The translations under genes and the position numbers were made by a program. Under the pieces are notes generated by a model. It saw only the letters and a program-made list of their open reading frames with translations, had not been told where the DNA came from and ran no database searches. Positions 1-8,507 of a stretch of 64,000 nucleotides of DNA are shown piece after piece; the stretch's first letter is position 1, and each line of letters begins with the position of its first letter. The stretch covers positions 413,012 to 477,011 of the forward strand of contig DELZ01000002.1 of the NCBI GenBank assembly GCA_002354635.1, read 5' to 3'. The DNA comes from Sphingomonadales bacterium UBA2683 (lineage in GTDB: Bacteria > Pseudomonadota > Alphaproteobacteria > Sphingomonadales > Sphingomonadaceae).

Positions 1-874
1 CTTCGCCTTCTGGAGCCTCGCCGAATGTATCGGACGGCGCGGCGCCATGGCATTTGCCAAAGGCGTGACCACCGGCGGTCAGTGCAACGGTTTCTTCATC
101 GTTCATCGCCATGCGCAGGAAGGTTTCCTTCATGTCGCGGGCCATGCCTTCGGGATCGTGCGGATTGCCACCCGGTCCTTCCGGATTGACGTAGATCAGG
201 CCCATCTGGATCGCCGCGAGCGGGTTTTCCATCGCCTTGCCCTCGTCGGGGTTGATCCGCGTCGGAACGCCTTCATTTACCCATTGCTCTTCAGAGCCCC
301 AATAGACATCGGTCTCGGGCTCGTAGACATCCTTGCGGCCACCGCCGAAGCCGAATACGGGTCCGCCCATGGATTCGATCGCGACATTGCCGGTCAGTAC
401 GAACAGGTCGGCCCAGCTTATATGTTCGCCATATTTCTTCTTGATCGGCCAGAGCAGCCGGCGCGCCTTGTCGAGATTGCCGTTGTCGGGCCAGCTGTTG
501 AGCGGCGCGAAGCGTTGCTGGCCACTGGAAGCGCCGCCGCGTCCGTCGCCGGTACGATAGGTACCGGCCGCGTGCCACGCCATACGAATGAAGAAGGGGC
601 CGTAATGACCATAATCGGCCGGCCACCAAGGTTGACTGTCGGTCATCAGGGCCTTCAGGTCATCCTTCAGTGCCTGGTAATCGAGCTTCTTGAAAGCCTT
701 GGCATAGTCGAAATCGGGGCCCATCGGGTCGGGAGAGACGCCGCCCTGGGTCAGAATTCCGAGCTGCAACTGGTCGGGCCACCAGTCACGGTTGGTGCGG
801 CCGAGGAGCGAGCGTTCGCCGCCTTCAAAGCCCATTGGGCAACCTTCTGGCGATCCGGTTGTTTTCATGTCCAT
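1..874 (-). CDS. katG: Catalase-peroxidase KatG, N-terminal part (runs off window)
   Basis: Bifunctional haem enzyme that breaks down hydrogen peroxide. About 291 codons of a protein usually near 730 residues are present; the rest lies left of base 1. The distal haem-pocket triad Arg97-Trp100-His101 is visible in RMAWHAAGTYRTGDGRGG, the tyrosine of the expected Met-Tyr-Trp adduct lies in MGLIYVNPEG, and the proximal haem His is in GGHTFGKCHG. The ATG at 874 is chosen because AGGAG lies 8 nt upstream; a second ATG follows two codons later (868). It is divergent from argD across a 278-nt gap in which I see no obvious OxyR gene or site. Identity is secure; completeness cannot be judged. Confidence 0.95.
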   Translation of the reverse strand, partial: MDMKTTGSPEGCPMGFEGGERSLLGRTNRDWWPDQLQLGILTQGGVSPDPMGPDFDYAKAFKKLDYQALKDDLKALMTDSQPWWPADYGHYGPFFIRMAWHAAGTYRTGDGRGGASSGQQRFAPLNSWPDNGNLDKARRLLWPIKKKYGEHISWADLFVLTGNVAIESMGGPVFGFGGGRKDVYEPETDVYWGSEEQWVNEGVPTRINPDEGKAMENPLAAIQMGLIYVNPEGPGGNPHDPEGMARDMKETFLRMAMNDEETVALTAGGHAFGKCHGAAPSDTFGEAPEGE

Positions 875-1152
875 CTCAATATCTCCTGTCTGGTGCAAAT
901 TTCTGTCGTTAGTCACCTGCTAATCTACTAACGATTTTATACCGCAAAGAGTTGCGCCGGATAAACGAATTTAGCCTGTTTCTGTGACCAACTCGATCAA
1001 TCAGTGCGATCGTCGCCGGCTGGTTCGACAAGCGAAAACACACAGCGTTTCAGCGTGATTGACCACCCAGATCAACGCGCATATAAGAAGCATCCATTCG
1101 AGAGGCGGCCAGTCGGGTCGCCTTTTCTGTTTTCCGCGAAAGGAAGCCGACC

Positions 1153-2337
1153 ATGACGATTACCCCATTGATGCCCGTTTACCCGCGTTGTGGTTTTCGT
1201 CCGGTACGAGGCGAGGGCGCTTGGCTGATTTCCGAAGACGGATCGCGGGCGCTTGATTTTGCCAGCGGCATTGCGGTCAATCTGCTCGGTCACGGCCATC
1301 CGCACCTCACCAAGGCGATTCAGGATCAGGCCGCGACGCTGATGCATGTCTCCAATCTCTATGGCAGCCCGCAAGGCGAGAAATTTGCCCAGCGGCTGGT
1401 CGACACGACCTTCGCCGACACCGTGTTTTTCACCAACAGCGGCGCCGAGGCGGTCGAGTGCGCGATCAAGACCGCGCGCGCCTATCATCAGTCGGCGGGC
1501 AGCGACCGGTTCGAGATCATCACCTTCAAGAACGCCTTTCATGGCCGGACAATGGCGACGATTTCGGCCTCCAATCAGGAGAAGATGCACCACGGTTTCT
1601 CGCCGCTGCTGGCCGGTTTCAAATATGTAGAGTTTGACGATCTGGAAGGCGCAAAAGCGGCGATCACCGACAAGACGGCCGCCTTCTTGGTCGAACCGAT
1701 CCAGGGTGAAGGCGGGGTCAGGCCGGCTTCGGACGAATTTATGAAGGGCCTGCGCGATCTGGCCGACGAGCATGGTATCTTGCTGGTCCTCGACGAGGTG
1801 CAATGCGGCGTGGCCCGGACCGGCGCGCTCTACGCGCACGAACTGTACGATATCAAACCCGATATTGTCGCATCCGCAAAAGGCATTGGCGGCGGCTTTC
1901 CACTGGGCGCCTGCCTGGCGACCGAAGAAGCGGCGCGCGGCATGGTGCCGGGCACCCACGGATCCACCTATGGCGGCAATCCGCTGGCGATGGCGGCCGG
2001 CAACGCGGTCTGGGATGTCGTTGCCAATGACGAATTTCTCGAGCATGTCCGCACCACCGGCGACAAGCTGCGTGCGGCGATAGAACAGTTTATAGGCAAC
2101 TATCCCGACCTGTTCATCGGCGTCCGCGGCAAGGGCCTGATGCTCGGCATCATGATGAAACAGGAAACCCGTTCCTTCGTTGCCCATCTCCGCGACAATC
2201 ATGGTCTGCTGACCGTGGCGGCCGGCGACAATACGCTCCGGGTGTTGCCGCCGCTGAATATCGACGACAGCCATATCGCGACCTTTATCGAGAAGCTCTC
2301 GGCAGGCGCTGCCGATTATCAGGCACCGGAATCATGA
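1153..2337 (+). CDS. argD: Acetylornithine/succinyldiaminopimelate aminotransferase
   Basis: Class III PLP-dependent aminotransferase, 394 aa, a normal length for ArgD. It makes N-acetylornithine in arginine synthesis and may also act in the lysine pathway. Visible marks are the phosphate-binding NSGAEAVECAIK region (about residues 95-106), the cofactor Asp in LVLDEVQCGVARTG, and the Schiff-base Lys243 in SAKGIGGGFPLG. The ATG at 1153 is preceded by AGGAAG. The last codons overlap argF by 4 nt (ATGA), which suggests translational coupling in an argD-argF-hslO operon. Other class III aminotransferases are possible from sequence alone, but the argF neighbour settles the call. Confidence 0.93.
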   Translation: MTITPLMPVYPRCGFRPVRGEGAWLISEDGSRALDFASGIAVNLLGHGHPHLTKAIQDQAATLMHVSNLYGSPQGEKFAQRLVDTTFADTVFFTNSGAEAVECAIKTARAYHQSAGSDRFEIITFKNAFHGRTMATISASNQEKMHHGFSPLLAGFKYVEFDDLEGAKAAITDKTAAFLVEPIQGEGGVRPASDEFMKGLRDLADEHGILLVLDEVQCGVARTGALYAHELYDIKPDIVASAKGIGGGFPLGACLATEEAARGMVPGTHGSTYGGNPLAMAAGNAVWDVVANDEFLEHVRTTGDKLRAAIEQFIGNYPDLFIGVRGKGLMLGIMMKQETRSFVAHLRDNHGLLTVAAGDNTLRVLPPLNIDDSHIATFIEKLSAGAADYQAPES

Positions 2338-3260
2338 GCCGGCATTTTCTCAATCTTGCCGATGCCGGGGGCGATGCCATTGCCGCGATGATTGCCGACG
2401 CCATCGACCGCAAGGCCGCGCGGGCCGGATGGCCCAAGGGCAAGCCGGATGCAGACCGGCCGCTCGCTGACCATGTGCTGGCAATGATCTTCGAAAAGAG
2501 CAGCACCCGCACGCGCGTGTCCTTCGATATCGCCATCCGCCAGCTGGGTGGTTCGAGCATCGTCATGGATAGCGGCTCGATGCAATTGGGGCGCGGCGAA
2601 ACCGTGGCCGATACCGCAAAGGTGCTGTCGCGCATGGCCGACGCCATCATGATCCGTACCGACGATCACGCCAAAATCGAGGATATGGCAGCCAATGCCG
2701 ACATCCCGGTAATCAACGGCCTGACCGACCTGTCGCATCCGTGCCAGATCGTCGCCGACCTTTTGACTCTCGTCGAGCATGGCAAGGCGTTGCCGGGCCT
2801 CGAAATTGCCTGGCTGGGCGACGGCAATAACGTGCTCAACAGCATTGTCGAAGCCGCCGGCCTGATGAAGTTCAATGTCCGCATCGGTTGCCCGCAAGGT
2901 TACGACCCCGACCCTGAATTTATTAGGGCGGCGCAGTCTGCCGGTGCCAATATCGCGATCCACCGTGACGAGAACGAGGCGGTCGCCGGTGCCGATGTCG
3001 TCGTCACCGATACATGGGTGTCGATGGGGCAGGAACATGTCCACAACAAGCTCGCCGCCATGATGCCCTATCAGGTCAACGATGTGCTGATGGAACAGGC
3101 CAGGCCGGATGCCCTGTTCCTGCACTGCTTGCCCGCCCATCGCGGAGAAGAAGTGATGCCATCGGTGATCGACGGCCCGCGGTCGGTCGTCTGGGACGAG
3201 GCAGAAAATCGCATTCATGCGCAAAAATCCGTGCTGCGCTGGTGTTTCGGCCAGATTTGA
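2334..3260 (+). CDS. argF: Ornithine carbamoyltransferase
   Basis: Transfers carbamoyl phosphate to ornithine to form citrulline in arginine biosynthesis (cytoplasmic, normally trimeric). The protein has 308 aa, typical of the family. The carbamoyl-phosphate motif STRTR starts near residue 57 (EKSSTRTRVSFD). The NxxxS region is seen in DGNNVLNS, and the ornithine-loop signature HCLPAHRGEEV is near the C terminus. The start overlaps the argD stop (ATGA) and its stop overlaps the next gene's start (TGATG), so the three genes are probably coupled. Confidence 0.95.
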   Translation: MSRHFLNLADAGGDAIAAMIADAIDRKAARAGWPKGKPDADRPLADHVLAMIFEKSSTRTRVSFDIAIRQLGGSSIVMDSGSMQLGRGETVADTAKVLSRMADAIMIRTDDHAKIEDMAANADIPVINGLTDLSHPCQIVADLLTLVEHGKALPGLEIAWLGDGNNVLNSIVEAAGLMKFNVRIGCPQGYDPDPEFIRAAQSAGANIAIHRDENEAVAGADVVVTDTWVSMGQEHVHNKLAAMMPYQVNDVLMEQARPDALFLHCLPAHRGEEVMPSVIDGPRSVVWDEAENRIHAQKSVLRWCFGQI

Positions 3261-4162
3261 TGGCCGGCGTTACCCTGACCGACAACATCCTGTCCTTTGC
3301 GATCCCGACAAAAAACTGTCGCGGACGGGTGGTGCGTCTCGGCCCGGCGCTGGACCAGATTCTGGCCTCGCACGCCTATCCGCCCATCATCCGCGACGTG
3401 CTGGCGGAAGCCGTCTGTCTCACCGCCATGCTCGGGGCGCTGATGAAGGATGAAGGGTCGCAGCTCACCATGCAGGCGCAAACAGAAGCGGGCGTGATCA
3501 ACCTGCTGGCGTGCGACTACAAGGACGGCGCCCTGCGCGGCTATATTGACTTTGACCGGGAGCGGCTTGCCGCCCAGCCGGTCGAGCCGAGCCTGATGGC
3601 GCTGTTCGGCAAGGGCTATCTTGCGATCACCTTTGACCAGCCGGCCACGCGCGGGCGCAATCAGGGTATTGTCCCGCTGGAAGGGACAAGTCTTGCGGAC
3701 GCCGTTCAAAATTACTTTCTCCAGTCCGAGCAGATTCCGACACTGATCCGCGTTGCCATCGGCGGGACGGCCGATCAGATTTCCGTAGGCGGTCTTCTGG
3801 TGCAGCATCTTCCGGAAGGAGAAACGGGGCGGGAGCGGCTGCATGCCCAGCTCGATCATCCGGAATGGGAGCATGTCGACATCATGGCGGGCACCGTTAC
3901 CCCTGCAGAACTCACCGATTTGATGCTGCCGCTCGAGGATATTCTGTGGCGCCTTTTCAGCGAGAGCGACGAAGTGAGGCTTTTGAGCGGTAAACCGTGC
4001 GTTAAGGGATGCCGCTGTAATGAAGACCATATCCGGGACGTAATCGCACGTTTCCCCAAAGAAGATAAGGAAGATATGGTCGACGACGAAGGAAATATCG
4101 CGATAGACTGCGCTTTTTGCAGCAAGACATTCTTGATTACGGGTGCCAGCCTCAACAATTGA
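3260..4162 (+). CDS. hslO: Redox-regulated chaperone Hsp33
   Basis: Cytosolic holdase activated by oxidation. The 300-aa product begins MAGVTLTDNILSF. An upstream extension of the frame is open for about 80 codons, but the ATG at 3260 overlapping the argF stop (TGATG) gives the normal Hsp33 length and N terminus. The C-terminal redox switch is intact: four zinc cysteines as CxC (GCRCNED) and CxxC (CAFCSK), separated by about 30 residues. Arginine operon location is probably co-transcription rather than function. With katG nearby it adds a second oxidative-stress function, but the two are divergent and unlinked by any site I can see. Confidence 0.93.
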   Translation: MAGVTLTDNILSFAIPTKNCRGRVVRLGPALDQILASHAYPPIIRDVLAEAVCLTAMLGALMKDEGSQLTMQAQTEAGVINLLACDYKDGALRGYIDFDRERLAAQPVEPSLMALFGKGYLAITFDQPATRGRNQGIVPLEGTSLADAVQNYFLQSEQIPTLIRVAIGGTADQISVGGLLVQHLPEGETGRERLHAQLDHPEWEHVDIMAGTVTPAELTDLMLPLEDILWRLFSESDEVRLLSGKPCVKGCRCNEDHIRDVIARFPKEDKEDMVDDEGNIAIDCAFCSKTFLITGASLNN

Positions 4163-4307
4163 ATCCTGTCGCAAATATGGCAATCGGTCTTTATTGTCGA
4201 AAAACTCCTATCGATTGCCGCAATTCGCGACAATATTGGCCATGATTGAAGTGCAGCACAGATCATTACACGACTATCCACGCAACCAGCATGACGGGAA
4301 TATACGA

Positions 4308-4715
4308 ATGAAGGGCTTGAAACTGATCAAAATCATCAGCGCAACAGCCGCCGTCCTGTCAGGATTCGCGATAGCGGCGCCTGCGCAAACGCCGGGAATG
4401 GCTGTTCTGGAAGGGCTGACACCGGGCGAGTGGACTTTGAAAGAACGCGGGTCGCGGGAGCCGGGGCAGAAAGTCTGCCTGGGAAACCCCGAGCTGTTGC
4501 TGCAAATCCAGCATGCCAATACGACTTGCTCGCGCTACGTGATAGAAAACGGCCCGAGAAAGCTGCGGGTCAGCTATAAATGCGGCCGTTCCGGTCAGGG
4601 TGTGACCGAAATCAAGCTGGAATCCAGCAGTCTGGTGCAGATCAGCTCGCAGGGCATCCTCAACAACGCGCCTTTTTCCCTGAATGTGGAAGGCCGCCGG
4701 ACCGGCAGCTGCTAG
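4308..4715 (+). CDS. Small secreted protein, DUF3617-like
   Basis: 135-aa exported protein of unknown function. An N-terminal signal peptide (MKGLKLIKIISATAAVLSGF, cleavage near AAPAQT) is followed by a GLTPGEWTLKERG segment. This resembles the opening of DUF3617 proteins found in many sphingomonads. There are four cysteines in the mature part, including one as the last residue, so disulfides in the periplasm are likely. An in-frame extension upstream exists, but the signal peptide fixes the ATG at 4308. The family assignment is from the general pattern only. Confidence 0.7.
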   Translation: MKGLKLIKIISATAAVLSGFAIAAPAQTPGMAVLEGLTPGEWTLKERGSREPGQKVCLGNPELLLQIQHANTTCSRYVIENGPRKLRVSYKCGRSGQGVTEIKLESSSLVQISSQGILNNAPFSLNVEGRRTGSC

Positions 4716-4785
4716 CGCCTGATTGCGCGGGCAGCATGCGCGCAAAACTTGCGCCACGCCGGCAAGGCGATTAGCGGGACGCATC

Positions 4786-5472
4786 ATGACTTCCGAATCG
4801 AAATCAGCGATCATCTTATTGTCCGGCGGGCTCGACTCAATGGTCTCTGCCGCGCTGGCTGCAGAGCAGGGCTATCGGCTGATCGCGCTGACCATCGACT
4901 ATAACCAGCGTCACAAGATAGAACTGCAATCGGCGCAGACCATCGCGGCCAGGCTGGATGTCGCCGAGCATATCATACTGCCGCTGGACCTGAGCCGCTT
5001 TGGCGGTTCGGCGCTGACCGCCGACATCGATGTTCCCAAGTCCGGTGTCGGCAAAGACATCCCGGTCACCTATGTGCCCGCCCGCAACCTCATATTCCTG
5101 TCGCTCACGCTGGGACTGGCCGAAGCACGGGACGCGCGGGATATCTTCATCGGCGTTAATGCCCTCGACTATTCCGGCTATCCCGACTGTCGACCCGAAT
5201 TCATCGAAGGGTTCGAGCGACTGGCCGATCTCGCGACCAAGGCCGGCGATCAGGGCAGCGGCTTTCAAATCCATACGCCGCTGCAACATATGACCAAGGC
5301 GGATATCGCGAGGGAAGCGATCCGGTTGGGCCTCGATCCCTCCTGGAGCTGGTCCTGCTATGACCCGGCGGACGGCAACCTCGCTTGCGGCCTGTGCGAC
5401 AGCTGCCGCCTGCGGCAAAAGGGTTTCGAAGAGGCCGGCATCCTCGATACGACGCGATACGCGGCCCAATGA
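4786..5472 (+). CDS. queC: 7-cyano-7-deazaguanine (preQ0) synthase
   Basis: ATP-dependent conversion of 7-carboxy-7-deazaguanine to preQ0 on the path to queuosine in tRNA. The 228-aa product carries the PP-loop SGGLDS at residues 13-18 and a C-terminal zinc site with the Cys cluster CYDPADGNLACGLCDSC. The reading frame is open further upstream (to 4723), but the ATG at 4786 gives the standard QueC N terminus. The stop overlaps the queE start (ATGA), so the two consecutive pathway enzymes are coupled. Confidence 0.95.
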   Translation: MTSESKSAIILLSGGLDSMVSAALAAEQGYRLIALTIDYNQRHKIELQSAQTIAARLDVAEHIILPLDLSRFGGSALTADIDVPKSGVGKDIPVTYVPARNLIFLSLTLGLAEARDARDIFIGVNALDYSGYPDCRPEFIEGFERLADLATKAGDQGSGFQIHTPLQHMTKADIAREAIRLGLDPSWSWSCYDPADGNLACGLCDSCRLRQKGFEEAGILDTTRYAAQ

Positions 5473-6113
5473 GCTATGCGGTCAAGGAAATATTCCTCAC
5501 CCTGCAGGGCGAGGGGGTGCATGCCGGACGCAGGGCGGTGTTCGTCCGTTTTACCGGGTGCAATCTCTGGTCCGGGCTCGAACGGGACCGGCCCTCGGCG
5601 GTCTGCCAGTTTTGCGACACCGATTTTGTCGGCATGGATGGCGAAGGCGGCGGACGATTCAGCAGCGCTGCCGATCTCGCTGCGGCAGCGGCCCGGACCT
5701 GGGGCAGCGATCGCGAATCCCGTTTTGTTGTTCTGACCGGCGGCGAACCGATGCTGCAGGTCGACGCGGCGCTAATCGACGCCTTGCACGCCGAAGGATT
5801 TTTTATCGCCATCGAATCGAACGGAACGCTGGCGGTACCGCGCACCATTGACTGGATCTGCATCAGCCCCAAGGCGGGCAGCGAAACGGTGCAGCGTTCG
5901 GGTGACGAACTGAAGCTGGTCTGGCCGCAGGAACGGAGCGACTGGCAGAACATGCAGGGCTGGAACTTTGCCAACCTGCTGTTGCAGCCAATGGACTCTC
6001 GCGGCGACGATGCCGCCAGCAAAGCTAATCTCGAGCAGGCCATAAGCTTTGTCCAGACGCATCCGAAATGGCGCCTGTCGTTACAGACTCACAAGATACT
6101 CGGCCTGGCCTGA
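5469..6113 (+). CDS. queE: 7-carboxy-7-deazaguanine synthase
   Basis: Radical SAM enzyme converting 6-carboxytetrahydropterin to 7-carboxy-7-deazaguanine, the step before QueC. It has 214 aa. Its cluster motif is the QueE variant with 14 residues between the first two cysteines (CNLWSGLERDRPSAVCQFC) instead of the classical CxxxCxxC. The SAM-binding glycine motif is visible as LTGGEP. The ATG at 5469 overlaps the queC stop. queD and queF are not in the window. Confidence 0.93.
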   Translation: MSYAVKEIFLTLQGEGVHAGRRAVFVRFTGCNLWSGLERDRPSAVCQFCDTDFVGMDGEGGGRFSSAADLAAAAARTWGSDRESRFVVLTGGEPMLQVDAALIDALHAEGFFIAIESNGTLAVPRTIDWICISPKAGSETVQRSGDELKLVWPQERSDWQNMQGWNFANLLLQPMDSRGDDAASKANLEQAISFVQTHPKWRLSLQTHKILGLA

Positions 6114-6117
6114 ACGC

Positions 6118-6390
6118 TTATTCCTCTGGCTCTTCGGCAGCCTCTGTCGCCTCGCCGGATGCGGCTTCCTTATCGTCATCCGCTTTGGCGGTATCTTCCT
6201 CGCCGGTTGGATCGACTTTCTGGATTGTATCCACATCCACCATATCGTCGCTGATCGTGCCATCGATGACATCGACATCATCCATCCGCGTCTCGGTAAC
6301 ATTGTCTGAATCGGGTGCGTCGTTTCCGGAGCAGGCGGAGATCGTCAGGGCAACCAGCGCCGCAGCGGCAATTTTGGAAAATCTGTTCAT
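6118..6390 (-). CDS. Small acidic lipoprotein, unknown function
   Basis: 90-aa predicted lipoprotein starting MNRFSKIAAAALVALTISAC, with a plausible lipobox (TISAC) and a mature part that is almost entirely acidic and alanine-rich (many D/E, no aromatic core). The ATG at 6390 is preceded by an AGAGGAC stretch; an upstream in-frame start would spoil the signal peptide. It lies 29 nt after lipB on the same strand and converges with queE (4-nt gap). The low-complexity mature region suggests a disordered tether. No function is assigned. Confidence 0.6.
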   Translation of the reverse strand: MNRFSKIAAAALVALTISACSGNDAPDSDNVTETRMDDVDVIDGTISDDMVDVDTIQKVDPTGEEDTAKADDDKEAASGEATEAAEEPEE

Positions 6391-6419
6391 GTCTTTGTCC
6401 TCTTTTCGTCGATCCCCGA

Positions 6420-7091
6420 TCAATCCAGCATAGGCGCGGATGGGTCTCGATCAATCGCTTTCAGGAAGCTCTCGGCGGTTTTTTGCAACGCTTCATCAAA
6501 TTGCTGCATCGTGGCCTCCATGCCCAGCTGGGCAAGGCTGGTCACCGGATATTCGCTGATGCCGCAGGGGATGATTCCGCCAAAATGGCTCAGATCCGGG
6601 TCAATATTGACTGAAAATCCGTGCATCGTCACCCATTTGCGAATCCGGATACCGATCGCGCCGATCTTCGCTTCCTGTCCGTCCGGCGTATCGCACCAGA
6701 TGCCGACCCGGCCCTCCACGGCCCGTGCATTCACACCAAATTCCGCCAGCGCCGCGATCACCCATGCTTCCAGCGCGTGGACAAAACCCCGGACATCCGC
6801 ATTGCGTTGTTTCAGGTTGAGGATGACATAGCCAACCCGCTGGCCGGGGCCATGATAGGTATGGCGACCGCCACGTCCGGTATCATAGACGGGGAAGTCC
6901 TGGCTAAGCAGTTCCGCCGGATCGGAGCTGGTGCCGGCAGTGTAGAGCGGTGGATGCTCCAGCAGCCAGATCAGCTCCTTCTCCTCCCCGGCCTGGACTG
7001 CGGCGTTGCGCCGTTCCATCTTGGCCAGGGCCGCGGGATACTCCACCGTTCCGGACGAAATCTGCCATTCTATATCATTGGGGTCGTTCAT
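6420..7091 (-). CDS. lipB: Lipoyl(octanoyl) transferase
   Basis: Moves octanoate from acyl carrier protein to lipoyl domains, the first step of protein lipoylation. The 223-aa protein shows the RGGRHTYHGPGQ substrate-binding block, the catalytic lysine in EAKIGAIGIR and the acyl-enzyme cysteine in GIIPCGISEYPVTSL. The frame continues upstream to 7136 but the family N terminus and the ATG at 7091 agree. Its partner lipA is also in the window (near 32.7 kb) but not linked. Confidence 0.94.
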   Translation of the reverse strand: MNDPNDIEWQISSGTVEYPAALAKMERRNAAVQAGEEKELIWLLEHPPLYTAGTSSDPAELLSQDFPVYDTGRGGRHTYHGPGQRVGYVILNLKQRNADVRGFVHALEAWVIAALAEFGVNARAVEGRVGIWCDTPDGQEAKIGAIGIRIRKWVTMHGFSVNIDPDLSHFGGIIPCGISEYPVTSLAQLGMEATMQQFDEALQKTAESFLKAIDRDPSAPMLD

Positions 7092-7162
7092 AGAAATTTC
7101 GTGCACTTTTGCACGCCGGGTGGCAAGGGCAGGCAACAGAGAAATTCATTCGGGAATGAAAA

Positions 7163-7915
7163 ATGAAGCTGAACTATATGCAATGCTGGAATGGTGCGAT
7201 GGCCCTCCTCGTCGCGAATAAGGAAGCTATATTGGCGATCGCCGGTGTCTTCATCTTTCTGCCTACGCTCCTTTTTGCCCAGTTTGTCGCCCCGCCGGTG
7301 TTCAACGGCGATGAGGGCGGGGGCGAGATGCTGGCGATCTATTCTGCCTATTTCGGCGAAAACAGCTTTTCGATCATGGCCTCCAACCTGGTGATCAGCT
7401 TTGGAAGTCTGGCGGTCTATTTCGCCCTTGCCCCGTCGCGCAATGGCACCGTCGCGGAAGATCTGGTCGCAGCGCTGAAAATATTCCTGATCTATCTGCT
7501 GGCCAATCTGGCGGTTGGCTTGATCTCTTTGCCGGGGTTCATTCTTTTCATCATCCCTGGCCTCTATCTGACGGCCCGCTTTCTTCTGGTACCGGTGGTG
7601 ATCGTCGACCAACGGGAACGCAATCCCATTGAAGCGCTCAAGAAAAGCTGGTCATTGACCAAAGGCAACGGTTTCTCGATTCTGTTGTTCGTGGTGATCA
7701 TCGGGGTTGTCGGTACGATTACCGTGGGTGTGCTGGAAGCGGTCACAGGCGTGATCACCGGACTGGCGACAGGCGGTGCGGGCTGGCTCCTGATCGAAAA
7801 CCTGGTGGCGGCGCTGGCCGGATCTGCCTTCCAGCTGGTCATCGCAGCGGTGATCACGTCGGTTTACATCGACATGAGTGGCAAAGACAAAAAGGTCAGC
7901 GAGATTTCTAACTGA
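7163..7915 (+). CDS. Polytopic inner-membrane protein, unknown function
   Basis: 250 aa with about six hydrophobic segments (near residues 20-45, 70-90, 105-135, 175-200, 200-220 and 215-240). After the fourth helix there is a cytoplasmic stretch EALKKSWSLTKGN that resembles the conserved 'sW.l.kg.' motif of membrane-anchor domains found in DUF975/GlpQ-anchor-like proteins. No catalytic motif is visible. The ATG at 7163 follows a GGGAATG stretch. The last 8 nt overlap the convergent GNAT gene. I cannot name a function. Confidence 0.75.
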   Translation: MKLNYMQCWNGAMALLVANKEAILAIAGVFIFLPTLLFAQFVAPPVFNGDEGGGEMLAIYSAYFGENSFSIMASNLVISFGSLAVYFALAPSRNGTVAEDLVAALKIFLIYLLANLAVGLISLPGFILFIIPGLYLTARFLLVPVVIVDQRERNPIEALKKSWSLTKGNGFSILLFVVIIGVVGTITVGVLEAVTGVITGLATGGAGWLLIENLVAALAGSAFQLVIAAVITSVYIDMSGKDKKVSEISN

Positions 7916-8507
7916 ATATCGGGATATGGGGCGCGGCGGTTCTCGGCAGATGGCCGGTCAGCCGCGGGTCGGTCATCTGACCGGTTTGTTGTTTGAAAAT
8001 CCGGAAGCCGCAGCGCTGGTAAAAGGGCAGGGCGCGCGGCGAATCCTGGGTACAGGTATGAAGCCAGACGCGCCTGATATCGTCGCGCCAGGCCTTGTCC
8101 AGCGCCTGATTCATCATCCAGCGGCCTTGGCCCTTGCCATTCTGGTCCGGAACCAGCCCGAAAAACGCAATTTCGCATTCACCCGGTTCCCGAAAGTCCA
8201 GTTCGATAAAGCCGACCGGCTCTTTCCCGTCGACAATGAGCGAGATATCGACCGCCGGATGATGGAGGATGGCTTCGAGTTCATCATCGTCCATCAACAG
8301 CCGCGATATCCATAGCCACGGCTCCCCGACTTTCCGGAACAGTGTCCGATAGTCATCAGTTGACGGGTTGCGCCAGGGTTTCACAGCAAAACTGGAGCTG
8401 GTTGCCGGCAGAACCGGTTTGTCGAGCATCTCCAGATGGGTGACGATAGTCGCCACCTGACCGCCGGGAACGTCCTCAAGTTGCTCGGTCACATCGTTCA
8501 GATCCAT
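7908..8507 (-). CDS. GNAT-family N-acetyltransferase
   Basis: 199 aa. The acetyl-CoA fold is suggested by the beta4-alpha3 segment IAFFGLVPDQNGKGQGRWMMNQAL, a variant of the R/QxxGxG/A loop, and by PFYQRCGFRIFKQQ at the C-terminal end, the usual 'Y.k.GF' GNAT ending. The start overlaps the hemF stop by 10 nt, so it is the last gene of trmL-hemF-GNAT. The substrate is unknown; the conserved pairing with hemF may only reflect operon structure. Confidence 0.82.
   Translation of the reverse strand: MDLNDVTEQLEDVPGGQVATIVTHLEMLDKPVLPATSSSFAVKPWRNPSTDDYRTLFRKVGEPWLWISRLLMDDDELEAILHHPAVDISLIVDGKEPVGFIELDFREPGECEIAFFGLVPDQNGKGQGRWMMNQALDKAWRDDIRRVWLHTCTQDSPRALPFYQRCGFRIFKQQTGQMTDPRLTGHLPRTAAPHIPIFS

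Noticed and set aside
1072..2274. A 400-codon open frame on the minus strand opposite argD
   Set aside because: Its product has no recognisable domain, is rich in Arg/Gly/His/Val as expected for a frame antisense to a GC-rich gene, and argD on the plus strand is certain.
3014..3259. N-terminal extension of hslO
   Set aside because: The frame is open, but the added residues lie within argF and do not match Hsp33; the TGATG-linked start at 3260 fits the family.
4193..4234. Inverted repeat ATTGTCG...CGACAAT between hslO and the small secreted protein
   Set aside because: Arms of 7 nt separated by 28 nt, with no link to a known regulator; such a short pair is likely by chance.
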